A stretch of DNA of 64,000 nucleotides from Marvania coccoides (lineage: Eukaryota > Chlorophyta > Trebouxiophyceae > Chlorellales > Chlorellaceae). The notes beneath the pieces were generated by a model, which ran no database searches, was not told the DNA's origin, and saw only the letters and a program-made list of their open reading frames with translations. The position numbers and the translations under genes are program-made. Shown here one piece after another: positions 35,929 to 45,589 of this stretch (position 1 is the stretch's first letter; the number at the start of each line of letters is the position of its first letter). The stretch covers positions 813,501 through 877,500 of the forward strand of contig OY978107.1 in the NCBI GenBank assembly GCA_963854735.1, read 5' to 3'.

Positions 35929-38108
35929 TCAGTTTGCCGCCAACTTCAATTTCTCAGCCACCGCTTGCGCAGCGTCCTTGCCGGCAACGATGGCACCTTC
36001 GTAGAAGCCTGGCCACCTGCTGCTGGACTCGGTGCCCGCCCAGTGGATTCTGCCCACTGGAGGGGTGAGCGCCGCTCCATAGTGGGTCCAGCCGCCGGTC
36101 GGCATCACGCTGCAGGAAGGTAAAGCAGCACATTTATGTTACGTAATAGTTTGTGCTCAAAACGCGAACATAAAAGTTGATTAGTATTCAAAACGGCATA
36201 CTTGCAATTTTGAAAAAATGCATGCTGCGCAGTGAGAGAATGATCGCCAGGCTGATCAACAAATCAACAGTGCGCATTTTTCATCTTTTCAAACGCTGGA
36301 TGCACCGCCAGCCGAGTCCTAGCTATCGATAGGTACATAAAAATGCATTTCAATGAAGAATAAATTAACCAACACAACTTGCCTGGAGTAGGCGCCGCCA
36401 ACAAAGGCTTCGTCGGTCCACGCCTTTTCCAAAAACTGCAGAGGCTTGGCCGCATCAGGGCCGTACATGCTGGCAAACCCCTGCAGGACGTTGGTTTTCC
36501 GCCCCTTGGGGGTCAGAGACCAAGGCTGGGCGGCGTCGATGTCGGTGAAGGTGGCCAAAATGCCGACGCCTGCGGCGTTGCCGGCAGACGGAGGAGGGCT
36601 GATGTCGTATGCCAGGCGCACCGTGTTGGTCCTCTCTGGCTGCAACACAAATGACTTTGCCCAGGAGGAGGAGGAGGAGGAGGAGGAGGAGGAGGAGGAG
36701 GAGGAGGAGGAGGAGGAAGAAACGTTGCGCCAAAAAGGGGAGCGGTACAAAGCAATGCATTTGACCACGGTGCCCATGGCCATGTGCTGGGAGAGCTGCT
36801 CCCGCAGCGCCGGCATGGCGGGGGAGTAGCGAATGCGGCCAGCCAGGTGCGGCGGCATAGCCACAATGGCAAATTTTGCCGTCACTTCAACTCCATTCTC
36901 AGTTTCAACTGCGAGGAGGCTGCCGTTGCCCTGGGTGATGGTGCGCACGGGCGACCCCAGCACAATTTTTCCGCCGCCCCTCTCCACGTCTGCCGCCAGC
37001 AGCGCTGGCAGCTGCCCTGCTGCGCCCGCGATGAGCCATTTTTCGGGGCTGTCGGGCTGCGGCGCTGCAGCCAGCTGGCGGGCAATGTGGAGCACGGAGG
37101 TCCAGGAAGGGGCGCTGTTGGTGGCGCCCTGCGTGCGGGCCGCCAGCGCCATCATCGCGCGCGCCATCTCGCTGTTGGTCTCATTCTTCAGCCACGCATC
37201 AAACGTCGTTGCGTCCAGCTCTAGCGCATTGGGTGTCAACCAAGGGTGCGCCACGTTCACGCTGTCGGACACCCGCCTCAGCGCTGTCATCACCCGGATC
37301 AGCTCGCGCACGTCTCCCTTGAGCGCAGCAGGCGCAGCAGACAGCGCAGATTCGAACGCCTCGGGGGACTCCACGTCACCCGGGCGGGGCATGAGCATGC
37401 AGTCCCAGCAGGTGCCGTTGGTGACTATCTCGTGGCCCCTCCACAGCAGTCGATACTCTCCTAGGTTGTGGGCAGAGGGGTACAGCTGCAGGTTGTACTC
37501 CCTGAGCACCGCCAAGAAGGCGGTGTGCGTGGGGCCCACCCACTGGCCACCTGCTCGCAAGTGGCAGGTACCCATTTCAAACATTCTTCTTTAGTATGTT
37601 AATATAAGCAGTATTGTGAAATCATCAAGCACATTAAGAAGTAAAAAAACAAAACTAAAGTCCAATGGGGATGACTGAAGGGCGATCCTAAAAAGAACGC
37701 TGCTGGCATTTCGGTAAAAACTTTCTTTTTATAGAGAGGCAATACGCCACTCAACCGAGCATGGCGTTCGAGGTTTGATACTGAAATTTGATTGACACGC
37801 CAGAATTGAAGGACATTTTTGGGGGAATGAACCGGTGGAGTGCTTTTCTTCTCACCTTCGTCCACCCAGATGGGGGAGGCGGTCTGGGTGAGAGCCTGGG
37901 CGCGGAGGGAGCGGCCGCCCAGGCGGTCCATGGCCTCCAGAACCACCACGCTGTGGCCAGCTTGCGCCAGCTGTTTGGCAGCAATGAGCCCGCTGACGCC
38001 AGCACCGACAATGACAACGTCGGCGTTGTAAGCAGGCTGTTCGCCCCATATTCGTGAACTTAGAGCAACGGTGAGCGTGAGCAGCAGCTGCAAGCCATTT
38101 GCAACCAT
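35929..38108 (-). CDS. Flavin-containing amine oxidase (MAO/PAO-like), secreted or organellar
   Basis: FAD-dependent oxidase of amines or polyamines. Three exons: 38108-37856, 37550-36383, 36109-35929; 533 aa. A signal-peptide-like N-terminus ([13 protein letters not shown]) precedes the FAD dinucleotide-binding motif ([20 protein letters not shown] and [13 protein letters not shown]). The second exon starts with [10 protein letters not shown], and the C-terminal FAD motif is [20 protein letters not shown] followed by [12 protein letters not shown]. These are monoamine-oxidase-type signatures. The lysine typical near the flavin (FExGTCHLR-like context in other PAOs) cannot be judged by eye. 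Intron 2 is a GC-AG intron with perfect donor AG|GCAAGT; the joined codon reads S-V-M-P-T-G-G-W, as expected. A run of about 20 serines sits between FWRN-V and WAKSF, encoded by a GGA/TCC repeat (36664-36719). Substrate is unknown. Confidence 0.9.
36664..36719. repeat. (GGA/TCC)n trinucleotide repeat inside the amine oxidase exon
   Basis: About 18 uninterrupted GAG-type units on the plus strand, read as serine codons on the coding strand. Frame is kept because the unit is three bases. Confidence 0.95.
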
Positions 38109-38775
38109 TTGTTTTGGGTGATCTTTTTATCTGAATATTTTTATTAGACCAAAAAGTGGGAGGATGGAGGGTGCAGGCAAACAATTTCAGTTCAGCACGC
38201 TGCCAAGGTCAAGTCTTTGGCCTGAAATGCTGCAAACTGACAAGGATGAGGAGCATTTTGTTGTAAGGTTTCGTTCTTGGAGGTGGTGTCGGGGGAAATT
38301 TCCAGTAATAATAACCAAAGACACATCAATTTTATTATTATTTAGTGAGAAGGTGTTATTTGCCTCTTCTTTTGCTGCAGCTTCCGAAACCCTATTTTTA
38401 TTTTTCAAAACTGTTGATCACTTTTTGCTTCTCTCTCTCGTTGAATCCACCGCAATCAGCTATCTAACAAAATTATACAGAATCCTGGTACCAGCAATGC
38501 CTCTTTTGCGACTTGAGTTGGTTTAATTTAGTTTTCCGACGGCCCTGCAGCTGGTCACCAATTGTCACTTGCCAGCGCAGCACCAGGCCACCAAATGAAG
38601 CGGCGCAACGATCTAGCTATCTAGCAAAGCCACGCAGTCCACCGTGCCTCTTCTGGCACTGGCGTTGGTTTAGTTCTAGCGGCAGCCTTCCAGCCGCTCC
38701 TTCAACCAGGCCTCCAACCAGGCCATCGAATGAAGCAACACTACACCTCTATCTTGTAGTGTATAGCTGGATCTC
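38109..38775. promoter_or_regulatory. Divergent promoter region amine oxidase / alpha-beta hydrolase with degenerate tandem duplication
   Basis: 667 bp between start codons. From about 38495 to 38757 two units of roughly 130 bp resemble each other: each begins GCCTCTT..G and has TTGGTTTA, a Gly/Cys-rich middle with CCAGGCC, then AATGAAGC and a pyrimidine end (TCTAGCTATCTAGCAA versus TCTATCTTGTAG). Confidence 0.55.
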
Positions 38776-40047
38776 ATGGTAGCAGCACCGTCAGCAGCAG
38801 CGGCGGCACCTCTGCTGCCTGCCACAGGCCAGCTGACCCGTCCACGCCCCTGCGCCGCCGCCGTCACCATTAAATTCCGCTGCATCCCCAGCCCTACCCC
38901 CGAACGAGGAACAGTGGTGTTTTTGCCAGGCAAGCGATTCCTCTGACGTCATTTTTGATGCATTTTGTGTTCAGCTACTTTCGTGGCTGTTCTGGTCGCC
39001 AGGCCAGAGCGTTTAAACATTTCAAACACGCCGTCTTCTCTGAAAAGACACTATGTTGCCTATCATGCGGCCTACAATGCCCCGATTTGGTTTGCTTTCA
39101 ATTTGGCTCACCCCATGTCTACTTCTATTTTTTTATATTGTTCCCTCGTTTCTGTTCTTTGCTTGTTCACCATTCCTAGACTATTTCTTGCTTGAATAAA
39201 ATAAAAAAAAACTTGTTTTGACTTGCACTCCATCTGTGCCCTGGTGTGCCGACTTTCGACCCCAATACCAATGTTTCTTAGCTTCTCCACGCTTGCTGTA
39301 CTTTCAGGGCTGCTGAGCGACTGGAACGGCGGAAAAGCGCGCGTGGCGGAGCTGGAAGCCACCAAACACGGCCTCAGCTACCTCGCCTGCCACTACGAAG
39401 GCCACGGCAGCGGTGCAGCCGCCTCGTCAGGCAGCGTGGCAGACTCGCTCAGTATCGTGGAATGGAGGGATGACGTGATCGCTGTAGTGGATGCCACAGC
39501 CCCACACGACGCACGCATCATTGTCGTGGGCAGCTCCCTGGGTGCGTGGCTGGCTCTGCACGTGGCGGCAGCGAGGCCGGAACGGGTGCACGCCGCAGTG
39601 CTGCTGGCGCCCGCTGTGGACACAACGCAGTTGTGGAAAACCTACGAAACGGTGACATCTACGGATGGGAACCAAGACGGTAGCGTGTCATGGGTGCGCA
39701 TCCCTTCTAAGTACGTGGCAGGTGGCGGCATCTTCTTGAGGCGGGAGGCGGTAGAGGACGCAAATCGCAACTTGTCGCTGCTGGAGGGGGCGGCGGGGGC
39801 GGAAAGGGCGCGAAACGTGCGGTGCGCGGTGTACGTGATGCTGGGGGAGCGCGATGACGTGGTGCCGGCGAGCGCAGGGGGGCTGCTGCAGAGGGCCTTG
39901 GTGCGTGCGAAATGCGTGGAGGTGGAGGTGAGAGAGGGAGGAGACCACCGGCTGTCGAGGCCGGAGGATCTAGAGCGGCTGAGGGAGGCGCTGGGGAGGG
40001 CTGCTGGCTTCTGCTCAGTGAGCTGTTCGGTCTCAACGTCAAACTGA
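38776..40047 (+). CDS. Alpha/beta hydrolase (ABHD10-like)
   Basis: Serine hydrolase of the alpha/beta fold, closest by eye to ABHD10/palmitoyl-thioesterase-like proteins. Two exons: 38776-38929 and 39308-40047, 297 aa. Exon 1 has an Ala/Pro-rich leader that may target plastid or mitochondrion and ends in the first core strand GTVVFLPG. Exon 2 continues LLSDWNGGKARVAELEA, LACHYEGHGSGA, the nucleophile elbow IVVGSSLGAWLALHVA (GxSxG), the acid region VMLGERDDVVP and the catalytic His in REGGDHRLSRPEDLERL. The intron starts GC (CCAG|GCAAG), which alone restores FLPGLLSDWNGG; no GT donor works. AATAAA follows at about 40063. Confidence 0.86.
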
Positions 40048-40084
40048 AATTTGAAATTAAAATAAAACGGCTGGTCGAATAGCC

Positions 40085-40485
40085 CCCAAAGCGCACGCGG
40101 TGCGTCTGCAAGAGGCACACGCACTGAGCTCGTCAGCCATGCCGTGCTCCATTTGCAAATTGTTGTTGGAAGCGCCGACCGCAGCAACGCTGGAGTCTTG
40201 AACAACGGGATCTGGCGGTGCAAAGCGGTGTGAAGCTGCCTGAGCGCGGGCTTTAATGGATTTCCATACATGCTCTCTCAATTCCCCAAGTGCGCCGTGC
40301 AGGTGCTTCTTGCACCCCAATCTGATTAAATTCAAGAAATTTTGGGGCGGGCAGGCGGATCCAGGAGGGATGAGCACCCGCCTAGTCCTGCGCTCTGCTG
40401 TTACCTGGCTGCGAATTTTACGGCCACTTACTCTTAATGGAGTCGCCCAGCGCGGCCATGAAGACCTCTGCGCTGCGCCGTGCAC
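40085..40485 (+). repeat. Inverted copy A of the upstream region of the 1039-aa gene
   Basis: About 400 bp that match, in reverse orientation and with scattered substitutions, 52655-53055. Examples: GTGCAAGAAGCACCTGCACG, CCGCCTGCCCGCCCC and GGTCTTCATGGCCGCGCTGG are shared. Together with 40985-41126 it forms a partial second copy of the 5' end of that gene. Confidence 0.9.
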
Positions 40486-40984
40486 AACTTTTTAACTATA
40501 ACAACTGACTAAAAAACCCAAATACTGCTTTTTTTCCAGCCTGTGGTTTTTCGTGGTTTGTTCGTCGCTTCTCCATGTGCATTTCATCTGTACCTTTTCT
40601 CTTCCATGCATCTTATACAGCCTTACCTTTCTATTTTTCACTTTATCGAATTTTTTTGGCGCAACTGGGTTTTGCGCCTAATCCTTTTTACATCTCCCAT
40701 TCGCCACATTCTCTCTCCTTGTCCGAAATTGTTGGCTCCTTTGGCTGTCTTGGAAACCTTACTAACGTCAGCAACACACACTTCGCGGATTTGCAGGTAA
40801 ACAGGGTTTTGACATCTTCATTGATTTGCTTATGAAACTCTTCGAAGGAGCCACAGTTTTCGGACCCAATCATTTATTTAAAATAGTATACGTCGCATCT
40901 CGTGAGCTCCCCTAGCTTCTGCCTCGGGTTCTTAACGGGAATGGTTAAATTACTGCATAGCATCTGCTGCAGCCCCGCCAGTTC

Positions 40985-41126
40985 CAAGGCAAACCATGAC
41001 TGCATGCAGCAGCCCTTTTGAGGCTCACTTTGATTTCGAAGAAAATGTAAACAAACTGCAGGCGATGATTGAAGGGATGCAAGTCGAGCATGGGACAAGT
41101 AAACAACCTAGGCAGCGTGCGCACTG
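40985..41126 (+). pseudogene. Truncated paralogue of exon 1 of the 1039-aa gene
   Basis: An ATG at 40999 opens a 33-codon exon (CSSPFEAHF, NVNKLQAM, EGM, VEHG) colinear with exon 1 at 52513-52415. Differences are in-frame substitutions (for example LTDN to FEEN and MKV to MQV), which suggests an old copy that evolved as protein. The splice donor GTAAGT of the intact gene is ACAAGT here, so it probably cannot splice. Homology ends at about 41127, exactly where the foldback hairpin begins. Nothing else of the 1039-aa gene follows. The segment between the two homologous blocks (40486-40984) is unrelated to the 52-kb locus and shows no gene. Confidence 0.75.
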
Positions 41127-41730
41127 CCTTCAATAGGTATCAATTAAAGTATAAGAAGCAATCCAGCTTTAAAAATGCAGAATTACGCAACAAGCTTTGC
41201 TCTCGACTTTGCTCTCGACTTTGAGCAAGTCCCCACGTAGGGTGCACCGAGAGCCCTCCCTCCCGCGCGGCTTTCCTCGTCTCGAAAAAACAACTGGGCG
41301 GCCGCCTCATTTCCCCCATAAATAAATTTAGTTATTCTAACAGCATATGCTGTTGCCCCGCCAGTACCAAGGTCACCGCTGAATGTAAAAAACCCGTTTA
41401 TTTTAGGCTCGTTTTTTATTTTCTTGAAATAAAAAACGAGCCTAAAATAAACGGGTTTTTTACATTCAGCGGTGACCTTGGTACTGGCGGGGCAACAGCA
41501 TATGCTGTTAGAATAACTAAATTTATTTATGGGGGAAATGAGGCGGCCGCCCAGTTGTTTTTTCGAGACGAGGAAAGCCGCGCGGGAGGGAGGGCTCATG
41601 CATGCACGCATGGGGCTCTCGGTGCACCCCACGTGGGGACTTGTCGAGAGCAAAGTTTGTTGCGTATTCTGCATTTTTAAAGCTGGATTGCTTCTTATAC
41701 TTTAATACTTTAATTGATACCTATTGAAGC
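41127..41730. repeat. 600-bp foldback element (near-perfect inverted repeat)
   Basis: Two arms of about 300 bp are reverse complements of each other around a 4-base centre (CTTG near 41425). Outer ends read TTCAATAGGTATCAATTAAA and its complement; inner ends read AATAAAAAACGAGCC. The arms differ only by a few short indels (an extra TTTAATAC and a CATGCATGCACG insertion on the right, a duplicated GCTCTCGACTTT on the left). Each arm contains AACAGCATATGCTGTT, itself a palindrome. There is no coding capacity. Transcription would give a very long double-stranded RNA; as DNA it resembles a foldback transposon or a palindromic duplication. Confidence 0.95.
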
Positions 41731-41759
41731 ATGTCAGCCTGGTTTCAGAGCTAATTGAC

Positions 41760-42365
41760 AGAGTTTGCCATGGCTGAGGCCGTGGGCGAAGTGTGTTTCA
41801 CCCGGGCACGGGCCCTCCTGGGTAGCTTTGAGGGAACCAGTTGGCGCTGATGAGCTCCAGAGCGACATTATAGAGAGAGAAGCTCTAAAGAATCGCCTGG
41901 CTTTGGCTGGCTCAGGTTTCAGGTTTTACACGGCAACATACATACATACATTGCAGGTTTGCAAAGGTAAATTGGTTTTCTCTTTATAATTTCTTCATTC
42001 AGACCTAAGGGCTCTATTTGGCTGCATATTACCCTTTCATGTTGCAGCGGTGGCAGGAAAGTGCCGGCGGGGCGGATGATGATTCCTTCTATGGTACATA
42101 CATACATACATACATTACAGGTATAAAGTAGGTACATACATACATACATTACAGGTTTAAAGTCCGCACACGGTAGCAATTTTTCATATAGCAATGCGTG
42201 AATCCTACCCATCTTTATTCCCTGACGCGCCATCTTCTTCTTCCTCTTCCCCTTCTTCTCCTCCGAATCTTTTTCAATTTTTGCAGCAAGCTCCGAAGCA
42301 GGTTGCTTCTTTCATTAAAGCCAGCCATGACGCTGGCGAGTACGAGAAGCTGCGTGGTTGGACAT
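41760..42365 (+). pseudogene. Gene remnant on both sides of the CATA elements
   Basis: A protein-like segment (ADELQSDIIEREALKNRLALAG, about 41848-41915) ends near a possible donor, and about 370 bp later an acceptor TTTTTGCAG leads into QAPKQVASFIKASHDAGEYE KLRGWT and a stop at 42361-42363. The intervening sequence holds CATA-repeat elements. No complete gene could be assembled and no family is recognised. Confidence 0.35.
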
Positions 42366-42588
42366 AAGCTTTTCTTTTCTTTTCCTTCGTTTTTCTTTTC
42401 TCTGTTTCTTTTAGCGTTTGGTTTTTCTTTGGTCTTTCTTAATTTATTACATTAAATTCTCATTTTACCATTTTCATTCATAAAATTTTTTTATTATTTC
42501 TGCTTGCACTTCGGTGCCAGTCTGCTATGTTGCCTTAGTTGCTTCTTTGTGCGGACTTTAAACCTGTAATGTACGTATGTATGTATGA
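42131..42588. mobile_element. Small element with 38-bp terminal inverted repeats ending in CATA repeats
   Basis: Left end 42131-42169 is (GTACATACATACATACAT)TACAGGTTTAAAGTCCGCAC; the right end 42549-42587 is its reverse complement with one mismatch. Additional terminal-like motifs, CATA repeats joined to TTACAGGT or TTGCAGGTTTGCAAAG, are at 41935-41962 and 42095-42127. A degenerate copy of the end (TACATACAAAGGTTACAGGG, TTTACAGTCCG) is at 59548-59582. No transposase is encoded. Either a MITE-like element or a repeat-associated duplication. Confidence 0.6.
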
Positions 42589-42763
42589 TGAGTTCGCCGG
42601 AGTGCAAATTTGGCAGGGCGGCGAAACTGAACAAGAGCATCGCTTTGGTGTCTCCTTTCGCATCCTTTTTTATGTTTTAATCACAGCTAACCAGTTCACT
42701 GGGCGAAGGATTTGATGAAAGCCAGTCTGCGCGTCCATGATGGAAACACCGTAGCTCCATGCA

Positions 42764-42962
42764 TGCATACATACATACATACATACATACATACATACAT
42801 ACATACATACATACATACATACATACATACATACATACATACATACATACATACATACATACATACATACATACATACATACATACATACATACATACAT
42901 ACATACATACATACATACATACATACATACATACATACATACATACATACATACATACATAC
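42764..42962. repeat. (CATA)n microsatellite, about 49 units
   Basis: Uninterrupted tetranucleotide array. Long open frames through it on both strands are artefacts of the repeat. Confidence 0.98.
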
Positions 42963-43054
42963 ACGTCACGCGAGACTCGAGGGCCTCAGTGGGTGAACAA
43001 GCGCGGGGCTGCGGCCGTTGGCCTTTGAATTAATTAACTGCATTTCATCTACTA

Positions 43055-43935
43055 TTAGAGTTTAATCATTTCATCACTGTAAAATCCAGGACACAAAATG
43101 AGCTGCAATTGGAACAAACGGTGGCTGTTTCCTGAACTGCTGGGGAGCCAAGAGGCAAATGGTGCCTTTCTCGAGCACTGCTTGGCAAGCTCATCATTTC
43201 GTTGGTCACAAAGTCGGAGGAGTTGAATGCAGACCTTGAGGTTGGGCATATAGAGCTGCTGCGGCCGGTCCCCTTCCATCAGCTGTCCAGTTCGACCAGG
43301 GAACCATTTTGATAGCATGCTGCGCAGCATCTTGCCCTGCGCAGTGCGTTCAGGCCTCTCTGACTGCTCCTCCGCTGACGAGCTGTTGAAGTTCAACTGG
43401 TACCCCTTTTCCAGCCAGTCCAGGAGCTGCTTAGCTTCTTGATCTTGCCCAGCTCCTCTACATATAGCTGCCAGGCATGAATAATAGCGAACAGCTCGCA
43501 GGAAAATAAATTTCTTGATTCCAATCAGCAATTTCTGCTCTCCTTTTCTGGAACTCTTCTAAAGTGATGCCTTGCTGTATCTGCCGGAACAGGTCAAAGG
43601 TTTGCTCAACCCTGGCTGGCGCTGTTTCTACAAACCGAATAGCTGTGCCGTCAATCTGGATACCTGTGTGCCACGGTTTTAGTCCAAGCTCTTCGACCCA
43701 TGATGGGTTTAATGGCCTTAATGGGTATCACTCCTTCCAGGTTGCCTTACTGTGTGTCATCTCTGGGTGCACGGAAGGGTACTCACTGATTCCAGGTGCT
43801 TCTCCTGATATTTGCTGTGCCAGCTCCGCTGCACTGAAAGGATAATATTCTTCCCATTCCTCTCCAGCGAATTCTTCTGGGAATTCGGAAGGTTCAGCCT
43901 CTGCATCAATCAGCTCCCAAACACTAGAATCCCTA
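43055..43935 (-). pseudogene. Decayed gene with a TPR/PPR-like segment
   Basis: From about 43930 down, one frame reads ELIDAEAEPSEFPEEFAGEE, EYYPFSAAELAQQISGEA, PSVHPEMTHSKATWKE, an in-frame TGA near 43710, then PSWVEELGLKPWHTGIQIDG, RFVETAPARVEQTFDLFRQI and EEFQKRRAEIADW. Near 43490 the frame shifts to AVRYYSCLAAICRGAGQDQE, AKQLLDWLEKGYQLNF and YMPNLKVCIQLLRLCDQRND before the stop. The last part has the spacing of helical-repeat proteins (TPR/PPR), but the match is weak. A stop plus a frameshift indicates decay. Confidence 0.5.
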
Positions 43936-44080
43936 CATTTTTCAAATGGGATAACTTTCAGGCATCGTGCGCTAAATTTATATTCTGATTACAAACAAAC
44001 TGGGAATTATAAACTTCGTTCAAGGCTCGCTAGCCCACTTGAAAGTAAATTTTATTAATTTCGACAACTGCTTAGCACAG
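43936..44080. other. Short spacer
   Basis: AT-rich sequence with no feature seen. Confidence 0.4.
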
Positions 44081-45589
44081 CTAACTGCTCACTTTTGAAC
44101 AGAACTTTGCACCGAAGGCCTGGAACTCTAGAGGCGGCCCGCCCGTCCTGCCGCCACCGTTGTGCACGCCACTGCGTACCCCAGACGGCAGGGAAGGCAC
44201 GAACTGCGTCCCCTGCGAGTTCCAGTCGTGTTGGTACCTGCAGACGAGGCCCTGGTCTTGGCGCGTGCAGCGCCCGTCTACCACATAGCGGCAGAACTAC
44301 TGGGACGCCGTGCTAGCACGACCGGGAGCTCGCGGAGCGCTGCGGACGTCAGCCAATCCCTTCAGCTTTAGGAGGGATTTCTGCTCCTTGTAGAAGTCCT
44401 CCCACAACTTGTCGGTGAGGTCCTTCACGTCGGCTGAGAATGCGGCCAGCGTGTTATGGTCCAGCTTGGACTCAGCGTGAGCTGCCATCTTCTTGTTGAG
44501 CTGGCGCTTCATATGGGCAAGGTTTTCCTGGATGTAGTGGATGGAGCCGACGGTGGCAGAAAAATCTTCGACAGCAGCCGCCATGTCGACGAGCTGGTTG
44601 AGGACCGTGCTGGTTTGCATCGCCAGGGCCGGCTTGTGCAGGAAGCGCAGAGCGTCGTGGAAGGCTGACTGCAGTTTCCCGCTCTGCTGAATGGTCCGGA
44701 GGCCTGCATCTTTGAGGCAGTGGATGTAGTTCTTGACCTTGCTGCTGAGGATCTCGTTTGTAAAGGTGAAGACGGCGCACGCCGAGAAGGACAGGCTGGA
44801 GGGTGCGTCGCCGTCTACTGCCTGCATTTAAAAAAGGTAAATTTATATTAATGAATGAATGGAAAATGAGGCTCAGGAAGACGTTGGGCAGTGATGAAAA
44901 CTTGAACTGGCTGATTCAGCTGAAGATGTTGATCAGCTATCTCTTTTTTAATTATTCTGGTCAAATTTTGGGGACGCTGGCCCACAACTACAACAACGGA
45001 GGGCCTGAAAATCCCTCCTACATCAGGTTGTGGGGACGCTGGCCCACGACCATAACAACTGAGGGCTTGACTATCCCTTCTACAACAAATTGTGGGGACG
45101 CTGGCCCACAACCACGACTAGTATCCCAACTCTGGGATTTCTTCACTCAAATTGTTCCACGTTGCGCAGCCTGCGCTGCATTTCCCTCTGGGAAGCCGTG
45201 TCGTTAGTGAACTCCTCGATGGGCTCCTGCACATGGAAGCCAATCTCCGGCTGGATGGAAGGGAGAAGCCATGGCAGAGGAACGGTGGCGGTCTGGAATA
45301 TGCGATTGACGTGGGCGACAGTAGAGGCATCCCGGGCTTGCTTGGGAGTGGGTTCCGCGGCGATAATCAACTCGCTGGGCACTGTCACGCATGTCACAGT
45401 GAATTCCACGTTGTCTAGCTTTGCGGTCAGGTGGGCATCGTAAGCCAGCTTCTCCGTCGGTGCCGGGGCCTTGGAAATGCGCCCCTTTGCCGCTCCCAAG
45501 GTTATCGGCTCCGCAAAAGCTTCCTTTTTCAATTCTACAACGACGTAGACCTCATCGTCGACGGCAAACGAAGGTGTTGAGGTGGACAT
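44081..45589 (-). CDS. Unknown two-exon protein; in-frame TAG before a CCCH-like extension
   Basis: Exon 1 45589-45161 (143 codons) and exon 2 from 44821, joined in phase 0 by a weak GT donor (AAC|GTGGAA) and a GCAG acceptor. A TAG at 44297-44299 closes a 317-aa product. The N-terminal half is beta-like (DDEVYVVVELKKEAF, DNVEFTVTCVTVPSELII). Exon 2 is helical (FHDALRFLHKPALAMQT, IQENLAHMKRQLNKKMAAHA, VKDLTDKLWEDFYKEQKSLL). The same frame stays open past the TAG for 71 codons, with FCRYVVDGRCTRQDQGLVCR-YQH, a C-x7-C-x8-C-x3-H pattern close to CCCH zinc fingers. I do not recognise the family. The sequence is either a gene with a nonsense mutation, a short and a long form by readthrough, or a stop just before an unrelated tail. 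It lies in the mobile island, but its exons are well preserved. Confidence 0.55.
44966..45117. repeat. 62-bp minisatellite, about 2.5 units, in an intron
   Basis: GGGGACGCTGGCCCACAAC recurs at 44970, 45032 and 45094 at an exact 62-bp spacing, with a variable middle (ACTGAGGGCTTGACTATCCC-like). It lies in the intron of the unknown 44-45 kb gene. Confidence 0.9.

Noticed and set aside
38164..38526. 120-codon open frame on the plus strand before the alpha/beta hydrolase
   Set aside because: AT-rich, no family character and no splice support; more likely promoter sequence.
42670..42996. Long open frames of alternating Tyr/Val/Cys/Met or Ile/His/Thr residues on both strands
   Set aside because: They are translations of the CATA microsatellite, not genes.
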